Positions 25,272 through 33,870 are shown, numbered from the stretch's first letter. The stretch is DNA of 64,000 nucleotides from Mesorhizobium sp. GbtcB19 (GCF_019091085.1 NZ_JAGXJY010000013.1:1-64000), one strand, 5' to 3'. Made by a program: numbers and translations. Notes: generated from the sequence alone by a model not told the origin.

Positions 25272-26351
25272 ATGAGCAAGGGCGACCAGGCCAAGCGCAA
25301 GAACGGGCTCACCTATGCCGAGGCGGGCGTCGACATCGATGCCGGCAATCTGATGGTCGAGAAGATCAAGCCGCTGGTGCGCGCCACCCGCCGGCCGGGC
25401 GCCGACGGCGAGATCGGCGGCTTCGGCGGCCTGTTCGACCTGAAGGCCGCCGGCTTCACCGATCCGGTGCTGGTCGCGGCCAATGACGGCGTCGGCACCA
25501 AGCTCAAGATCGCCATCGATGCGGGCAAGCACGACACGATCGGCATCGATCTCGTCGCCATGTGCGTCAACGACATCGTCGTGCAGGGCGCCGAGCCGCT
25601 GTTCTTCCTCGATTATTTCGCCACCGGCAAGCTCGATCCGGACCAGGGCGCTGCGATCGTCGGCGGCATCGCGCAGGGCTGCCGCCAAGCCGGCTGCGCG
25701 CTGATCGGCGGCGAGACGGCGGAAATGCCCGGCATGTATCACGACAAGGATTACGACCTTGCCGGCTTTGCCGTGGGCGCGGCCGAACGCGGCCAGTTGC
25801 TGCCGACCGACGACATCGTCGAGGGCGATGTGCTGCTAGGCCTTTCCTCCTCCGGCCTGCACTCCAACGGCTTTTCGCTGGTGCGCCGCATCGTGGCGGC
25901 AAGCGGCCTTGCCTGGAGCGACCCGGCGCCGTTCAACGACGAACTCAGCTTGGCCGAGGCGCTGCTCGAGCCGACGCGCATCTATGTGAAGTCGATCCTC
26001 AAAGCCATCCGCAACACGCATGGCATCAAGGCGCTGGCCCACATCACCGGCGGCGGCTTTCCGGAAAACATTCCGCGCGTGCTGCCCAAGGATTTTTCGG
26101 CCGAGCTCGACCTCGAGGCGATCGACGTGCCGCCGGTGTTCTCGTGGCTGGCAAAGACCGGCGGCGTGGCGCCGGAAGAAATGATGCGCACCTTCAACTG
26201 CGGCATCGGCATGATCCTGGCGGTCGCGTCCGGCCAGGCGGCGCAGGTCGCGGCGGTGCTGCAGGAAGCCGGCGAGACGGTGACGCCGATCGGCCGCATC
26301 GTGCCGCGCCGCGACGCCGGCGTCATCTATCGGGGCTCGATCAGCCTATGA
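25272..26351 (+). CDS. purM: Phosphoribosylformylglycinamidine cyclo-ligase (AIR synthetase)
   Basis: The 359-residue protein is full length for PurM. Landmarks are LTYAEAGVDIDAGN, FGGLFDLKAAGFTDPVLVA, NDGVGTKLKIA, MCVNDIVVQGAEPLFFLDYF and GGETAEMPGMY. It converts FGAM to AIR in purine synthesis. Its stop overlaps the purN start (ATGA), so the two are coupled. Confidence 0.97.
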   Translation: MSKGDQAKRKNGLTYAEAGVDIDAGNLMVEKIKPLVRATRRPGADGEIGGFGGLFDLKAAGFTDPVLVAANDGVGTKLKIAIDAGKHDTIGIDLVAMCVNDIVVQGAEPLFFLDYFATGKLDPDQGAAIVGGIAQGCRQAGCALIGGETAEMPGMYHDKDYDLAGFAVGAAERGQLLPTDDIVEGDVLLGLSSSGLHSNGFSLVRRIVAASGLAWSDPAPFNDELSLAEALLEPTRIYVKSILKAIRNTHGIKALAHITGGGFPENIPRVLPKDFSAELDLEAIDVPPVFSWLAKTGGVAPEEMMRTFNCGIGMILAVASGQAAQVAAVLQEAGETVTPIGRIVPRRDAGVIYRGSISL

Positions 26352-27055
26352 GCAGGAAACGCACGGTCGTCCTGATCTCGGGGCGCGGCTCCAACATGAC
26401 GGCGCTGATCGCGGCGGCCGCCGATCCCAGCTATCCGGCCGAAATCGTCGGTGTCATCTCCGACCGCGCCAACGCCGCCGGCCTCGGCATCGCCCAGTCG
26501 CGCGGCATCGCCACCAAGGTGATCCAGCGCGCCGACCATCCGAGCAAGGACGCCTATGACGCCGCGATCGACGCCGCGCTCACCGGCTTCGGCGCCGACA
26601 TCGTGGCCCTGGCCGGCTATATGCGCATCCTCGGCCGCGGCCTCGTCGAGAAATGGCAGGGGCGCATGGTCAACATCCACCCTGCCCTGCTGCCGGCCTT
26701 CAAGGGGCTGGACACGCATGCGCGGGCCATCCGCGCGGGCGTGCGCATCCATGGCTGCTCGGTGCATTTCGTCACGCCCGAGATGGATGACGGTCCGATT
26801 ATCGCGCAGGCCGCCGTGCCGGTGATGGTCGGCGACAACGAAGACACGTTGGCGGCGCGGGTGCTGAAGGTCGAGCACCGGCTCTATCCGCTGGCGCTGG
26901 GCCTCGTCGCCGAAGGCAAGGCGCGCATGGAAAAGGGCCACACCGTGCTGGCGCATTTCGCCGACGACGCCGAGAACGCCACCTCGGTGGTGATGGCGCC
27001 GGATCCGCTGCGCGAGGAGACGGACCTCGAACAGCTGGCGCGGATCACGCCTTAG
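26348..27055 (+). CDS. purN: Phosphoribosylglycinamide formyltransferase
   Basis: The 235-residue protein starts RKRTVVLISGRGSNMTALI and contains the catalytic block MVNIHPALLPAFKGLDTHARAI and HFVTPEMDDGPIIAQAAVPV of PurN. It transfers a formyl group from 10-formyl-THF to GAR. It overlaps purM by four bases. It has a C-terminal tail somewhat longer than E. coli PurN, as is usual in Rhizobiales. Confidence 0.96.
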   Translation: MSRKRTVVLISGRGSNMTALIAAAADPSYPAEIVGVISDRANAAGLGIAQSRGIATKVIQRADHPSKDAYDAAIDAALTGFGADIVALAGYMRILGRGLVEKWQGRMVNIHPALLPAFKGLDTHARAIRAGVRIHGCSVHFVTPEMDDGPIIAQAAVPVMVGDNEDTLAARVLKVEHRLYPLALGLVAEGKARMEKGHTVLAHFADDAENATSVVMAPDPLREETDLEQLARITP

Positions 27056-27063
27056 AGGCTGCA

Positions 27064-27579
27064 ATGCCCGTGAGACAGCTGCTCATCCTGCGTCACGCCA
27101 AGTCGAGCTGGGACGACGCTTCCCTCGCCGACTTCGACCGGCCGCTCGGGCCGCGCGGGCAAAAGACCGCGCCGCTGATGGGGCGCGAGCTTGCCCGGCG
27201 CGGCTGGCTGCCGGATCTGGCGCTGGTGTCTCCGGCGCTGCGCACCCGCGAGACCTGGCAGATGGTCGCGGCCGAACTGCCCAGGCATGTGCCGGCGCAA
27301 TTTGCCGAGGAACTCTACGAGGCGGCCGCGGGCAGCATCCTGGCGCGTGTGCGGCAGGCCAAGGCGACGAGCCTGCTGGTGATCGGCCACAATCCCGGCC
27401 TGCAGCACTTTGCGCTGCGGCTGGCCGGCGCCGGGTCGGACGAGAGCGTGTTCAAGAAGGTCGAAGCGAAGTTCCCGACGGCGGCACTCGCGCGGTTCAC
27501 GCTGGACGAGGATTGGGCGGACCTCGACTTTCACGGCGCCCGGCTGACGCATTGCGTTAGGCCGACGGATTTGGGGTAG
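27064..27579 (+). CDS. SixA-like histidine phosphatase
   Basis: The 171-residue protein has the phosphoglycerate-mutase-type catalytic core: LILRHAKSSW (Arg10, His11), a central SPALRTRETW, and VIGHNPGLQ with the second catalytic His. SixA dephosphorylates phosphohistidine on signalling proteins; the substrate here is unknown. It follows purN by eight bases and probably shares its transcript. Confidence 0.88.
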   Translation: MPVRQLLILRHAKSSWDDASLADFDRPLGPRGQKTAPLMGRELARRGWLPDLALVSPALRTRETWQMVAAELPRHVPAQFAEELYEAAAGSILARVRQAKATSLLVIGHNPGLQHFALRLAGAGSDESVFKKVEAKFPTAALARFTLDEDWADLDFHGARLTHCVRPTDLG

Positions 27580-27634
27580 AGGGCGACGCCGCCGATCCCG
27601 CCGCAAACAAAGGGCGGCGGAGCAAGCCCCCGAG

Positions 27635-27740
27635 CTAAAGCAATTCCAGGAAAAGTGCGCAGCGGTTTTCCGCCCGGAATTGCGCAGAAACAAAGATTTA
27701 GAGCGGTTCGGCGCTTCCGTGAAACGCTGAACCGCTCTAG
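27635..27740 (-). repeat. Dispersed repeat type A, reverse orientation
   Basis: Reads AAGCAATTCCAGGAAAAGTG at the left and ends with TCCGTGAAACGCTGAACCGC then TCTAG. It is the reverse complement of the copies at 21766-21864 and 45773-45896, without the inner hairpin. It sits between the convergent sixA-like gene and the DUF680 array. Confidence 0.8.
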
Positions 27741-27761
27741 CAAATCCTGAGAGATGAAACC

Positions 27762-28004
27762 TCAGTTGCCCCAGATGCCCTGGCCCGGATCCGGCCAGGC
27801 CTTGGAACCGGGGGCGCCGGTCGTCATCGAGGTATCGACATTGGCCGGTTTGGCGACCTCGTGCTTGCGGACCGAGGCCGTATAGGCGCTGTCGACGCCA
27901 GCGGTCGGCTGGTTGGCATTGGTGTCACCGTAATGGTCGCTGCCGGCGAAAGCGGAGCCCATGGCGAGAAGCATTGCGGCTGTGGTGAGAGCGATCCTGG
28001 TCAT
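27762..28004 (-). CDS. DUF680 family small exported protein, array member 1
   Basis: The 80-residue protein has a signal peptide (MTRIALTTAAMLLAMGSAFA) followed by GSDHYGDTNANQP, the DUF680 start. Its C-terminus is longer than that of members 2-4 and ends QGIWGN. The ATG at 28004 matches the start of the other four copies. Likely a periplasmic protein of about 60 residues; function unknown. Confidence 0.88.
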   Translation of the reverse strand: MTRIALTTAAMLLAMGSAFAGSDHYGDTNANQPTAGVDSAYTASVRKHEVAKPANVDTSMTTGAPGSKAWPDPGQGIWGN

Positions 28005-28168
28005 TTTCAGTTTTCCTTGTTCCGTATCGGTTGATCGGCGGTGGCCTTGGGAGGATGGCCCCGCTGCCGAGAAGACCTGGCGCCGTCGGGATTTATTCCC
28101 CACGCGTCGCTGTTTTCAGCGGCCACCGCAGCGTCGGCCTCGACTTCGCTCGGAAAAAGGCAAACGAT

Positions 28169-28198
28169 TACAAATACTTGTGATACAAATACTTGTGA
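28169..28198. repeat. Perfect 15-bp tandem repeat between DUF680 members 1 and 2
   Basis: TACAAATACTTGTGA occurs twice back to back (28169-28183 and 28184-28198). Each unit contains an imperfect palindrome ACAA-n-TA-n-TTGT. It lies about 165 bases upstream of DUF680 member 1 and could be a double operator. Confidence 0.6.
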
Positions 28199-28237
28199 AG
28201 GGATTCATCTTGCCGGTAGCCGGCTGCAAAAAGCAAA

Positions 28238-28258
28238 GCGGCGGGACAAGCCCGCCGC
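28238..28258 (-). terminator. Intrinsic terminator after DUF680 member 2
   Basis: GCGGCGGG and CCCGCCGC pair around ACAAG. On the minus strand the stem is followed by TTTGCTTTTTGC. It lies 22 bases after the member 2 stop. Confidence 0.8.
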
Positions 28259-28279
28259 CTGGTATTGCCGGGAACCGGA

Positions 28280-28480
28280 TCAGTGGTTGCCGAACAGGTC
28301 GCGATTGGCGCCCTGGACGACCGGCTTATGGACATCCGACTTGGTGATCGAGGTCGTCACGGTCCGGTCGATGGTGACGGCCGGCTGACTGGCATTGGCC
28401 GAGCCATAATTGTCGGAACTGGCGAAGGCAGTGCCCACGGCGACGAGAATGGCGGCTGCGGTAAGTACGATCTTGGTCAT
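28280..28480 (-). CDS. DUF680 family small exported protein, array member 2
   Basis: The 66-residue protein has the signal peptide MTKIVLTAAAILVAVGTAFA, then SSDNYGSANASQP and the ending NRDLFGNH. The frame stays open upstream to 28771, but the ATG at 28480 (with GGAGT upstream) matches the other copies. It is followed by a good intrinsic terminator. Confidence 0.88.
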   Translation of the reverse strand: MTKIVLTAAAILVAVGTAFASSDNYGSANASQPAVTIDRTVTTSITKSDVHKPVVQGANRDLFGNH

Positions 28481-28807
28481 TTCAAATACTCCTGGTTCTA
28501 GGGTTGCGCTTTCGATCGGACGCAATCGACGGATCATGTGACCCAGCGGATCGGTGCAGGACGGCCTCGGACATCGCCCGGGGCGCTGCCCGCTCGTTCC
28601 ACTCGCTTGAATTTCCCTGGATCGGCCCCGTCTATCGGCCCTTGCTTCCGGTTCGGCGGCACCGGCGGCCTCGTTACAGCCATCACCGCTTCGTGATAAA
28701 GGCTTGATCGATTGCCGCAAAAAGCCCGGTCGACGGATAGCCGGCTGCATAAAAACAGAGCGGCGGGACAAGCCCGCCGCTTTGAGGTCTGTCGAGGACA
28801 GAACCGT
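28481..28807. other. Gap between DUF680 members 2 and 3
   Basis: It contains the terminator of member 3 at its right end and should contain the promoter of member 2 at its left end. No gene is supported. Confidence 0.45.
28760..28780 (-). terminator. Intrinsic terminator after DUF680 member 3
   Basis: The stem GCGGCGGG/CCCGCCGC with an ACAAG loop is identical to that at 28238-28258, and on the minus strand it is followed by TCTGTTTTTATG. Each unit of the array seems to have been duplicated with its terminator. Confidence 0.8.
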
Positions 28808-29014
28808 TTAGCGATTGCCGAACAGGTCGTGGTTGGCGCCCGTGACGACAGGCTTCTGAGCGGCCGCATCCGACTTCGTGACCGAAGCGGTGAACGAGGT
28901 GTCGACCGAAGCGGCCGGCTGGTTGGCATTGGCCGAGCCGTAATTGTCCGAGCCGGCGAAAGCGGCACCGGTGGCAACGAGAAGGGCGGCGGCGGTAAGA
29001 GCGATCTTGGTCAT
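28808..29014 (-). CDS. DUF680 family small exported protein, array member 3
   Basis: The 68-residue protein has a signal peptide (MTKIALTAAALLVATGAAFA), then GSDNYGSANANQPAASVDTS and the ending ANHDLFGNR. It is nearly identical to member 4, which points to a recent duplication. Secreted or periplasmic; function unknown. Confidence 0.9.
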   Translation of the reverse strand: MTKIALTAAALLVATGAAFAGSDNYGSANANQPAASVDTSFTASVTKSDAAAQKPVVTGANHDLFGNR

Positions 29015-29068
29015 TTCAGTTACTCCAGATTTGAACGTTGTTGGTTGAAGGTTCGCCTGGCGGACCGA

Positions 29069-29275
29069 TTAGTTGTTGCCGAACAGGTTGTGATCGGCGC
29101 CGGTGACTACCGGCTTCTGAGCGCCCGCGTCCGACTTCTTGATCGAGCCGGTGAACGAGGTGTCGACCGAAGCGGCCGGCTGGTTGGCATTGGCCGAGCC
29201 GTAATGATCCGAGCCGGCGAAAGCGGCACCGGTGGCAACGAGAAGGGCGGCGGCGGTAAGAGCGATCTTGGTCAT
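29069..29275 (-). CDS. DUF680 family small exported protein, array member 4
   Basis: The 68-residue protein has the same signal peptide as member 3 and GSDHYGSANANQP, ending ADHNLFGNN. The 54-base gap to member 3 leaves room for no separate terminator, so members 3 and 4 are probably co-transcribed. Confidence 0.9.
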   Translation of the reverse strand: MTKIALTAAALLVATGAAFAGSDHYGSANANQPAASVDTSFTGSIKKSDAGAQKPVVTGADHNLFGNN

Positions 29276-29332
29276 TTCAGTTACTCCAGATTCGAGATTG
29301 TTGGTTTTGAACTTGGTCAGGCGGCAACCGGA

Positions 29333-29566
29333 TTAGCGGTTGCCCCAGTTGCCCTGGCCGGATTCCGGCTGGTTCTGATTGGGCGTGATGTGGAGGTCGC
29401 GCTGTTCGAAGCTGCGGATCGAGCCGGTGATGCTGTTGTCGACATTGCCAGTGGGGGCAGTCACGGCCGGCTGGTTGACATTGTCGGAACCGTAGTGGTC
29501 GGAACCGGCGAAAGCAGCGCCCGTGGCAACCAGAAGGGCGGCGGCGGTAAGAGCAATCTTGGTCAT
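29333..29566 (-). CDS. DUF680 family small exported protein, array member 5
   Basis: The 77-residue protein has the same signal peptide, then GSDHYGSDNVNQP and a longer C-terminus ending SGQGNWGNR, like member 1. So the array holds two C-terminal types: LFGN-ending (members 2-4) and WGN-ending (members 1 and 5). Confidence 0.9.
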   Translation of the reverse strand: MTKIALTAAALLVATGAAFAGSDHYGSDNVNQPAVTAPTGNVDNSITGSIRSFEQRDLHITPNQNQPESGQGNWGNR

Positions 29567-29690
29567 TTTAAGTACTCCAGAATTTCAAAGTCTTGTCCGT
29601 CTAGTGGCGTGCCTTGATGGAAATTCGCGTCGCTCGGACCACCCCGAAATGGGTCTGCCCTGCTGCCAGTTCCAATCACGAAAAGTTGTG

Positions 29691-29707
29691 AACCGAACCG
29701 TTCGGTT
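29691..29707. promoter_or_regulatory. Palindromic operator, site 1
   Basis: AACCGAA-CCG-TTCGGTT is a perfect 7-bp inverted repeat with a 3-base spacer, extended by one more pair (G...C). It is the exact reverse complement of site 2. The form suggests a TetR-family operator, but no TetR gene lies in this window. Confidence 0.75.
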
Positions 29708-29851
29708 CGATCTTGAAATCACGCAAGCGACGCAGCGGCCACATTATTATTGTTTTATATCAATATGTTATGTCGACGCCCACGCGATCCGGCACCCGGT
29801 TTCGACCTGCCAGCGTTCACCCTGGCTGCACGAACCGTCAACATAAATTGA

Positions 29852-29868
29852 ACCGAACGGTTCGGTTT
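29852..29868. promoter_or_regulatory. Palindromic operator, site 2
   Basis: AACCGAA-CGG-TTCGGTT, centred 161 bases from site 1. It lies 159 bases before the response regulator start. Two identical sites flanking an AT-rich segment suggest looping or control of both divergent units. Confidence 0.75.
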
Positions 29869-30026
29869 TATCACTTGTCCAACCGATGAGGTGGCTCGAC
29901 AGGTGCCATGGCCACGTTTGCCTTGTGGGCGGATCGATACTATCGGTTGGCTTCAAGGACCAATTCGGACGCCACCTGCCGCCCTTGGGCCAGGCGGGGG
30001 CCGTTGGGAGGAAACAGCGACGAACC

Positions 30027-30704
30027 ATGCGGCTGCTGCTTGTCGAGGACAATCGCGAACTGGCCGATTGGCTGAGCAAGACGCTGCGCCAGGCGAGCTA
30101 TGTCGTCGACGTCGTGCATGACGGCGAGGATGTCGAACATGCTTTGGCGGCCGGCGATCATGCCTTGATCATCCTCGACCTGGCCCTGCCCCGCATGGGC
30201 GGCATGGAGGTGCTGAAAAGGTTGCGGGCGCGCGGCAACCCGGTGCCGGTGATCGTGCTTACCGCCAATGCCAGTCTCGACGGACGGGTCAAGGGCCTCA
30301 ACGAAGGCGCCGACGACTATCTGGCCAAACCCTTCCAGATCGAGGAGCTGGAAGCGCGCATCCGTGTGCAGCTGCGCCGCGCCAACGACCGCACCGCGCC
30401 GGTCATTTCCTGTGGCGATCTCGTCTTCGACACCAACACCCGGCTGTTCTTGCTTGCCGGCACGACGCTGTCGCTGACGCCGCGCGAGCATGCGGTGCTG
30501 GAACAGCTGGTGGTCAAAGCCGGGCGCACGGTGAGCAAGGCGGCGCTGTCGGCCGCGATATACGACTTCGAGACCGACGCCGACCCCAGCGCCATCGAGA
30601 TCTATGTGCACCGCCTGCGCAAGAAGCTCGAAGGATCGCGTGTCCAGATCGCCACCTTGCGCGGCCTTGGCTACCTCTTGCGCCACGACGATCCGGCGCC
30701 ATGA
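30027..30704 (+). CDS. OmpR-family response regulator (TctD/QseB-like)
   Basis: The 225-residue protein has a receiver domain (acidic pocket VEDN, phospho-accepting Asp51 in LIILDLALPRMGG, Lys in YLAKPF) and a C-terminal winged helix (LTPREHAVLEQLV ... EIYVHRLRKKLEG). The ATG at 30027 has GGGAGG upstream. Its stop overlaps the kinase start (ATGA). Two palindromes lie upstream. Confidence 0.93.
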   Translation: MRLLLVEDNRELADWLSKTLRQASYVVDVVHDGEDVEHALAAGDHALIILDLALPRMGGMEVLKRLRARGNPVPVIVLTANASLDGRVKGLNEGADDYLAKPFQIEELEARIRVQLRRANDRTAPVISCGDLVFDTNTRLFLLAGTTLSLTPREHAVLEQLVVKAGRTVSKAALSAAIYDFETDADPSAIEIYVHRLRKKLEGSRVQIATLRGLGYLLRHDDPAP

Positions 30705-32074
30705 GAGCTGGGAGGCTTCGGATCGGCAGCCTTCGGATCCAATTGCTGGCCTGGGTGGTGCTGCCGCTGGCCGGCCTCGCCGCCATCAATCTGTGGACCA
30801 GCCATGGCAATGCGCTGGCGACTGCGGATCTGGTCACCGACCGGATGCTGATGGCGTCGGCGCGCGCTATCGCCGAACAGGTCGCGGTGAAAGACGGCGT
30901 GCTCGACGCCACCATCCCGCCGGCGGCGATCGAAATGTTCGATACCGGCGATCGCGACAGTGTCTATTACCATGTCGAGACCGCGGGTGGACGCCTGCTG
31001 ACGGGCTATCCCGACCTGCCAAAGGCGACGTTGCGCGGCAGCATCGAGACCGGTTTTCGCGATCACCGTCTGCGGCTGGCAACGCTCAGCCATGCGGTGA
31101 TCGGCGCCGGGTCGGATTCGCCGATCACGGTCACGGTCGGCGTGACGCTCGGCGGGCATGACGCGATGGTGAGGCGCCTGTGGTTGAGCGCCTTTGGCCA
31201 GCAGCTGGCGCTGGTGGCGATCGCCGGCGTCTTCGTGCTGCTTGGCCTGCGCCGCGGGCTGGCGCCCTTGATCCGCCTGCGCGACGCGGTTCGCTCGCCG
31301 GGCCGTAGCGACCTCGACCCGATCGAGGTGCCTGGCGCGCAGAGCGAGATCAGGCCGCTGATCGAGGCGCTCAATGCTTACATGGAGCGCGTGCGGGCAC
31401 AGATGGCGGCGCAGCGCCGCTTCATCGCCAATGCCGCGCACCAGTTGCGCACGCCGCTTGCGCTGCTGTCGACACAGGCGAGCTACGCCTTGCGCGAAAG
31501 CGCCGCGGATCGACGGCGCGAGGCGCTTGTGGCGTTGCAGGCAAGTTCAGGCAAACTGGCGCGACTGGCCGAACAGTTGCTCACGCTCTCGCGTGCCGAG
31601 CCCGGCAGCCGGCGGCCACGCGCCGATCGCATCGACCTCACCGAGGCAGCCCGCCAGGTGCTGGAGGCACATGCGCCGAAGGCAGTCGAACGCAACATCG
31701 ACCTCGGCCTCGAAGAGAGCGGTCCCGTGCCGGTCATCGGCGACGGGACGATGTTGCGGGAGATGATCGTCAACCTTGTCGACAACGCGCTGCGTTACAC
31801 GCCGACCGGCGGTAGCGTCACCGTCAAGCTCGCCGCCATTGGCGACGAGGCTGAACTAACGGTCACCGATGCCGGACCCGGCATTCCCGTGGAAGAGCGG
31901 GAGCACGTCTTCGAACGCTTCTACCGCATAGCCGGCTCGGCCGAGGAAGGCAGCGGGCTCGGGCTCGCCATCGTCCACGAGGTGGTCGAGAATGCCGGCG
32001 GCAGCGTCACGCTGGGCGACGCCGCCGCGGGCGGGCTCAAGGTCGAGGTGCGGCTGCCGCTGGCAGGCAACTGA
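30701..32074 (+). CDS. Sensor histidine kinase (TctE/QseC-like)
   Basis: The 457-residue kinase has two membrane segments (about 11-31 and 165-183) flanking a periplasmic domain, then a HisKA domain with the phospho-accepting His247 in FIANAAHQLRTPLALL, and a HATPase domain (NLVDNALRYTP, DAGPGIP, GSGLGLAIV). It pairs with the upstream response regulator. The wording of the H-box is typical of the TctE group, whose members sense organic acids; the actual signal is unknown. Confidence 0.93.
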   Translation: MRAGRLRIGSLRIQLLAWVVLPLAGLAAINLWTSHGNALATADLVTDRMLMASARAIAEQVAVKDGVLDATIPPAAIEMFDTGDRDSVYYHVETAGGRLLTGYPDLPKATLRGSIETGFRDHRLRLATLSHAVIGAGSDSPITVTVGVTLGGHDAMVRRLWLSAFGQQLALVAIAGVFVLLGLRRGLAPLIRLRDAVRSPGRSDLDPIEVPGAQSEIRPLIEALNAYMERVRAQMAAQRRFIANAAHQLRTPLALLSTQASYALRESAADRRREALVALQASSGKLARLAEQLLTLSRAEPGSRRPRADRIDLTEAARQVLEAHAPKAVERNIDLGLEESGPVPVIGDGTMLREMIVNLVDNALRYTPTGGSVTVKLAAIGDEAELTVTDAGPGIPVEEREHVFERFYRIAGSAEEGSGLGLAIVHEVVENAGGSVTLGDAAAGGLKVEVRLPLAGN

Positions 32075-32082
32075 AGCGCGTC

Positions 32083-32163
32083 GCGCTGAAACGGATTCAG
32101 GCGACGCGCTCTAAGTCTTTGTTTTGATGCATGTCGCTGCGCACTTTTGGGCGACATGCATTA
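32083..32163. repeat. Related dispersed repeat (type A2)
   Basis: AAGCGCGTCGCGCTGAAACG ... GCGCTCTAAGTCTTTGTTTT ... GCATGTCGCT-GCGCACTTTTGGGCGACATGC. It shares the layout GCTCTA-n-CTTTGTTTTGA-n-palindrome with type A repeats, but the arms differ. It ends with a hairpin (GCATGTCGC/GCGACATGC-like) that may end the kinase transcript. Confidence 0.6.
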
Positions 32164-32170
32164 AGGCAGT

Positions 32171-33049
32171 TCACTGCGTCTCGTGCAGCGGCTGAGGACG
32201 CCACTTTGCCAGCCGGTTCTCGACCATCGTCATCAGGTATTCGGCGCCCAGCGCCACCACCATGACGATGACGATCGCGGCATACATGCCGGCCGCGTCG
32301 AACGAACCCTTGGCGATGTTGATCAGGAGGCCGATGCCGTAGCGGGAACCGACGAACTCGCCGACGATGGCGCCGATGATGGCGAAGCCGAAGCTGACAT
32401 GCAGGCTGGCGAAGATCCAGCTCATCGCCGAAGGCACGATCACCGAGCGGGTCAGCTGCCAGTCGGAGGCGCCGAGGATGCGGGCGTTGGCGATCATCGC
32501 GCGGTCGGCCTCGCGCACGCCCTGGAAGGCGTTGTGGAAGACGACGAAGAACACCATGACGAAGGCCAGCGCCACCTTGGAGGCGAGGCCGAGGCCAAGG
32601 ATCATGATGAAGATCGGCGCCAGCACCACGCGCGGGATCGAGTTGATCACCTTGATGTAGATCGAGAAGATATCGGCGGCCATGCGGTTGCGGCCGAGCG
32701 CGACGCCGATGATGATGCCGGCAACCGAACCGGTGACGAAGCCCAGCACCGACTCTTCCATGGTGACATAGAGATGGTACCAGAGCGGGCCTTCCGAGGT
32801 GCCCTCCGTGATCCACTCATAGAGCCGCCCGGCGATCGAGCTCGGCATGGCGTAGAAGAAGGGATCGATCCAGGCCATGCGGCCGGCGATTTCCCACAGG
32901 GCAAGGAAGACGACCAGGATGCCCAGCCGCCAGAATGTGACGGTGTGGCGGCGATGCGCGGCGGCCTTGGCGGCGGCGGCCTCGATCTCTGCGTCCGAGG
33001 TTCCGGGCCTGAAAGCGGCGGTCGGTATGTTGACGGTGGCGTCTGTCAT
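32171..33049 (-). CDS. ABC transporter permease (SsuC/TauC-type)
   Basis: The 292-residue protein has about six membrane segments and the cytoplasmic loop ANARILGASDWQLTRSVIVPS. The ATG at 33049 has GAGGAGAA upstream. It is the last gene of a binding protein-ATPase-permease operon of the nitrate/sulfonate/taurine class. Confidence 0.9.
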   Translation of the reverse strand: MTDATVNIPTAAFRPGTSDAEIEAAAAKAAAHRRHTVTFWRLGILVVFLALWEIAGRMAWIDPFFYAMPSSIAGRLYEWITEGTSEGPLWYHLYVTMEESVLGFVTGSVAGIIIGVALGRNRMAADIFSIYIKVINSIPRVVLAPIFIMILGLGLASKVALAFVMVFFVVFHNAFQGVREADRAMIANARILGASDWQLTRSVIVPSAMSWIFASLHVSFGFAIIGAIVGEFVGSRYGIGLLINIAKGSFDAAGMYAAIVIVMVVALGAEYLMTMVENRLAKWRPQPLHETQ

Positions 33050-33060
33050 GTCGGTTCTCC

Positions 33061-33870
33061 TCACGCCGCCGCGCGGGCATAGCTGGTCTCGACCTCTTCC
33101 TTGAGATCGGCCCAGATGGTGCGCGAATAGTCGATGAAGCGCTGCTCGTAGCGGATGTCGGCGACGACACGCGGGCGCGGCAGGTCGATCGTGTAGACGG
33201 ATTTCACCGTCGCCGGCCCGGCGGTCAGCACATAGACCTTGTCGGCCAGCGCGATGGCCTCCTCGAGGTCGTGGGTGACGAACACCACCGACGCCTTCGC
33301 CTCGGACCAGAGGCGCAACAGCTCTTCATGCATGAGCACGCGCGTCTGCACGTCGAGCGCCGAGAACGGCTCGTCCATCAACAGGATCTCAGGGCCGTTG
33401 ATGAAGGTCTGGGCGAGCGCCACGCGCTTGCGCATACCGCCGGAAAGCTGATGCGGGTAGTGCTGCTCGAAGCGTGCCAGGCCGACGCGTGCCAGCCAGT
33501 CGCGCGCGGACGCCTGGGCCTGCGCCCTCGGCCTGCCGCGAAACAGTGGCCCGGCCATGACGTTCTCGATCACCGTGCGCCAGGGAAACAGCGCGTCGGT
33601 CTGGAACACGAAGCCGATGCGCGGATCGATCCCCTTGACCGGTGCGCCCATGACGCGGACCTCGCCGGCGCTCGGGCTGGCGAGCCCGGTGACGAGGTTG
33701 AGCGTCGTCGACTTGCCACAGCCGGTCGGGCCGACGACGGCGACGAACTCGCCGCGTTCGACCGTCATGGTGAAATCGCGGATCGCCGTGAGCGATTTGC
33801 CGGTGGGGGAAAGGAAGCGGCGGCTGACATTGATCAGCTCAATCGCCGGAGCGGTCTTTTCGACAGCCAT
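33061..33870 (-). CDS. ABC transporter ATPase (SsuB/TauB-type)
   Basis: The 269-residue ATPase has Walker A GPTGCGKST, signature LSGGMRKRVALA, Walker B ILLMDEPFSALD and the switch region VTHDLEEAI. It energises the permease encoded 12 bases downstream. Confidence 0.93.
   Translation of the reverse strand: MAVEKTAPAIELINVSRRFLSPTGKSLTAIRDFTMTVERGEFVAVVGPTGCGKSTTLNLVTGLASPSAGEVRVMGAPVKGIDPRIGFVFQTDALFPWRTVIENVMAGPLFRGRPRAQAQASARDWLARVGLARFEQHYPHQLSGGMRKRVALAQTFINGPEILLMDEPFSALDVQTRVLMHEELLRLWSEAKASVVFVTHDLEEAIALADKVYVLTAGPATVKSVYTIDLPRPRVVADIRYEQRFIDYSRTIWADLKEEVETSYARAAA

Larger units (their letters stand above)
29567..30026. other. Regulatory gap before the two-component genes
   Basis: No gene supported. 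It holds two 17-bp palindromes (29691-29707, 29852-29868) around an AT-rich segment (ATTATTATTGTTTTATATC near 29742), and the promoters for DUF680 member 5 and the response regulator. Confidence 0.6.
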
